This document shows, one piece after another, positions 60,493 to 64,000 of a stretch of 64,000 nucleotides of DNA. Under the pieces are notes generated by a model. The model saw only the letters and a list, made by a program, of their open reading frames with translations, was not told where the DNA came from and did no database searches. The stretch comes from Carposina sasakii (taxonomy: Eukaryota > Arthropoda > Insecta > Lepidoptera > Carposinidae), in the NCBI GenBank assembly GCA_014607495.2, contig CP053160.1:5456001-5520000 (forward strand), in the 5' to 3' direction. How positions within the stretch are numbered: the stretch's first letter is position 1; each line of letters begins with the position of its first letter. A program made the translations under genes and the position numbers.

Positions 60493-61544
60493 ATAAAGCC
60501 CGTCTTAACATAGAGACTTGTTTGTATACTTTCCGCAATGAATGTTGACGCCATGATACAATTCAATATTTAACGACAAGTGTATTCCCGTTCTAAACTA
60601 AAGCGAAATTAATTCCGTGTATAGTTGGTACGTATAATATTAGCTTAACATAATAAATACCTCAAAGAGAGGTACTTGTTTGTATAATTTCGTTGGAAAA
60701 TGGAGTTTTAGTGAAATTTCGTATAGTAGGTAGGTACACGTAAACACGAGCTGAGCTGAGCGCTTTCGGCTAAATGCCGTCTATTGGATTACGTATGGAC
60801 TAGCGAAGTATCTGGGGCAAGTAACTTTACTTTAAGGGCGTTTCTGATAAAAAGCTAGGTATAAGCTATACACACAACAACCACATAATGGGAAAAGGGT
60901 AGGACAAAGAAGATGAAGAAGATAAGCTATACACACAGTTTAACTTAACAATTATATATTTTGTCAATAGTCATGTATAACGAGAACATGTATATGTATC
61001 TTTACTTTTCTTAGGGCCGATCTCCATAAAATCCATAGCGTAAATTAGTAACTACCTACAGTTGACTTGTAAGAAGTAAATTCTGACACATGCATACACG
61101 ACTTTCAAGATACTGACAAAATTGTTCTTCTTATCTTCTTAGAATGCTCTATTACACAGTACCTACTAAACTTAAAATCCTTATCTATTTAACTTAACCA
61201 TCCATGTATTTTCTTAAAATTTTAATACCAACACCACGTAATAACAAAACGGGTACTTTATTTTCAGAAATTCCCATAAAATATGGTACAAAAGAGAATG
61301 GAAAACAAAAATGTACGTCAGGCCAATGTACTCATCAAGTTTGTATAATGAGCTTTCAACACAGCGGCTAAAAGGATAACAAAAGCGTTTAACGCGTTTT
61401 CAGGTAAACAATTAGGCGCTTTCTTATAATAATATCATGGTCTATTTGACTAGATGAAGATAAATGGGCCCTGATAAATAGGCCCCACAGACCTGTGTGC
61501 AGCTATTTCATAGATTGACAAAGGAGATATTGGCATTATCATCA

Positions 61545-61770
61545 TCCTTAGTAATATTATAAACGCGAAAGTGACTTTGTTTATCTGTCTGTCTCTATAG
61601 AGATGTAGACTATCTTCCTAGCTCATTTTAGCATGAAACAAAATAAAATTTGGTACACAAGTGGTCTGACAATGGACATACCTATTATCACTTTTTATCA
61701 CGTAAAAATTTATTTTTCTCAGAAAATTTCGACATCTTGTCATTGCAGTCCACGTGGACGGTGATTAGAG
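61545..61770 (+). mobile_element. Helitron-like fragment
   Basis: 'aatattataaacgcgaaagt' left part and 'gcagtccacgtggacggtga' right part, parallel to 56275-56470 but with a degraded terminus. Confidence 0.5.
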
Positions 61771-62699
61771 TTTGGGTGTAAACATGAACTCAGCGGGATT
61801 TTTAGATTTAGATAGCTAGATAGATTTCTACTATGGCACTAAAACCCAATACCGAACAAAAGAATATTCTGACGTTTTACAACCAATTACAACATGTAGA
61901 GACCAAAATGAAGCCATTCTCGTTAGTTAAGGCAATTTCACTATAAAAAAAGCCGACAAGTGCGAGTTGAACTCGCGTGACAGATGTTACCACATGTTTT
62001 TTAAATCTGACAAAAAGTTGGTACGCACAATATTGAGTGATTTACCATGTTATTTAATATCATGCCTTATAGGTTTTCCTTAATCTATAAGGAGAAAACA
62101 ATTTCTGTATTTTTTAGGTAGGTTTAGTAGTTTCGGAGATAAGGGGGGGGGAATGGTCTCTCTATTTTCTTGGAAACTATTATTTTATGATCTTCTCAAC
62201 AAGACCTTGGGATGAAATCCCCTTCCCCCCCCAAAAATGACCCCCCATAAAATTTCATCTGCTCACGCCAGGTCTTGATCCAAATTTCAACTAATCGGTC
62301 CGGAAATACCTGATCGGGTCGCAGACCTGGACGAGGACCACAGACCACGGATTACATTCCCGCCGGCCTTTACAGCGCTTAAAATTCGAATAAAATTTGG
62401 CCAGGTTTTCGGTCCGTATAATGTACGTGGAAGCCGGATTGTTATATTATTTATTTATATATTTATAATCCGTCATGTTTTATTACGGTTAGCCGTTTTG
62501 AATAGTATGAGTTTAAAAAAGAATTCATTAGCTCCGATGCTATGATTTGTCTATTTCTCTACAAAAAATATGGTTCTACCGCTTTTTGGGGGCATTATCC
62601 TGTCAGTTTATATACTAAAAACTAAGACGGAGGTGAAGTTTCTTTTGTTATTGAAGTCAGAATACATTACAATTTTATCAGGTGAAATTTTTTAGGTTC

Positions 62700-63480
62700 A
62701 TAATTATTATTATTAAAGCATACTTTATTGTACACAGTAAAGTTTTCACAAATAAAGTTTATGACAAAGAAAATGTACAAAGGCGTGCTTATCTCTAAAG
62801 GAGATTTCTTTCAGCAATCCAATCTTGAAAGAAAAATAAACATAAGAGGTAGGTATGTGTACGTGCGCACAAACAGACCAATGAACTAAATAATTAAATA
62901 AAAGAATAGACATAAACATAAATAGACATTTAGGTATTTTTGTTTGTTACATAAACATAAATACCTAAATAAAACACATAAACATAGATAAGCATAGATA
63001 AATAGCATACATGCTTAAGGATAAAAATAACATCAAATGTAAGTATATTGGTATACAATGGTAAGAAACCAATATTCAGACACTATTAATCAAAAAGATG
63101 GGAGATAAATAATGGACCTTCAATCTTTTCTTAAAAATATCAACTGATGGACAGTCTTTCACAGAGTGAGATCACACAGCGAATTTCATAGCTTTACCGC
63201 ATAGACAGTGAAAGAGTAGTTAAAAGTAACTGAATTGTGACGAGGAGTTTTTAGTAAGGAAGCTGTATTGGACCTCAAAGGATGGTCTCTTGAGAAGAGA
63301 TACTCAAATCTTTCACGTAAATACAAGGGAGAGGATCGATCATAAAGAATTTTTAATAAAAGAGTTAAAATGTGCGCATTCCGGCGAAGTCTGATTCTTA
63401 TAATTCATAAATGAAATTGTCTCTCTTGATAAAGATCCGAGGGTCAGTGGAGGGTGTAGGGCGCGGCGGTGGGCGCACCC
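62700..63480 (-). mobile_element. Probable antisense LINE 3' region
   Basis: 'aagcatactttattgtacac' at the left looks like a reversed polyadenylated end. The 'aaaggcgtgcttatctctaa' block recurs widely at LINE 3' ends of Lepidoptera (family recollection). No clean coding frame was found. Tentative. Confidence 0.4.
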
Positions 63481-64000
63481 ATAGTGAATCCATATTTCAT
63501 ATAAAAACTTAGTATAAAAAGCTTTAAAAAAAATTAAGTTGGCCTTTGTTAATGCACTATGTGACTTTAGTAACGTCAGCAGACAGTTCCTTCCTGCTGT
63601 GACGTTATTTGTGTCCACACTGAACAGGTAGCGACTGAAATGAAAAAACCAACATGCCCCAGGGGCATGCAAATTGTACGTTTGTATCAGTTTTGCATGT
63701 CATGCTGCGTCGGTGGAGACAAAGGCATTCGGCTTGTACGGTTAATGTGCGTTTTACCGTATATTTCTATGGATGTTGGCGCTAGTTACTATGTGTATAA
63801 CCACATTTTCTGTGTCACTGCTTACAAAAAATGTTAGTTTCGAAATTAGGCATAGGATTTATTCTATGAAACGGAAGATAGTCGCTTAATCGGAACGTAA
63901 CCTGTACTGTACCAAATTCACCCTAAGGCACGAGGAGGGGCTGTATTTCAATCCAGATTTCTGGAAACTGTACACCTACGTACAGGTTATTAATGACACA

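Larger units (their letters stand above)
55322..64000. other. Region upstream of the desaturase without a recognised gene
   Basis: The desaturase promoter and 5' UTR exon(s) should lie in the first few kb but cannot be placed. It holds a Helitron-like element at 56275-56470, a MITE at 56828 and unclassified repeat-like DNA at 57700-58600. A SINE body lies at 59473, a GC-rich inverted repeat at 60345-60492, a Helitron-like fragment at 61545-61770 and a probable antisense LINE region at 62700-63480. A small perfect palindrome lies near 63654-63671. Confidence 0.55.

Overview
This is nuclear DNA from a moth or butterfly (Lepidoptera). The evidence is spliceosomal genes with GT..AG introns and insect-like proteins. 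AT-rich introns are also filled with repeat types typical of lepidopteran genomes: tRNA-derived SINEs, RTE-type LINE remnants, Helitron-like 3' ends with a GACGAAGTCGCGGGC...CTAGT signature, and many short inverted-repeat elements. No prokaryotic feature, CRISPR array, virus or rRNA gene was seen. The species cannot be named from this sequence alone.

Layout: (1) 1-26.8 kb, + strand: most of a G-protein-coupled receptor kinase 2 gene (Gprk1/GRK2 type). Fourteen coding exons are present; the first ~60 codons lie upstream of the window. (2) 31.3-35.3 kb, + strand: an MBOAT7-type membrane-bound O-acyltransferase gene, intact along most of its length, but with both catalytic positions (Asn, His) replaced by Asp and Ser. 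(3) 36.3 kb, - strand: one isolated candidate last exon of an unrecognised gene. (4) 40.7-45.4 kb, - strand: pyridoxal kinase, five exons. (5) 46.5-47.4 kb, - strand: BLOC1S1, three exons. (6) 49.7-55.3 kb, - strand: a first-desaturase-type acyl-CoA desaturase, six coding exons. (7) 55.3-64 kb: no gene recognised; repeats only.

The genes are ordinary housekeeping or lipid genes and do not form an operon or shared pathway. Two act in lipid metabolism: the MBOAT7 family remodels phosphatidylinositol acyl chains, and the desaturase introduces double bonds into acyl-CoA. The rest act in receptor desensitisation, vitamin B6 salvage and lysosome-related organelle biogenesis.

The most interesting signals are the MBOAT7-like protein that appears to be a pseudoenzyme, with a repeat lying across the start of its fifth coding block; several multi-copy inverted-repeat transposon families with visible target-site duplications; a near-perfect 133-bp-arm inverted repeat inside a GRK2 intron; and a MITE nested inside a SINE. 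I did not find a convincing new multi-gene system. Exon borders are from reading splice sites and reading-frame phase by eye; no alignment or database search was run.
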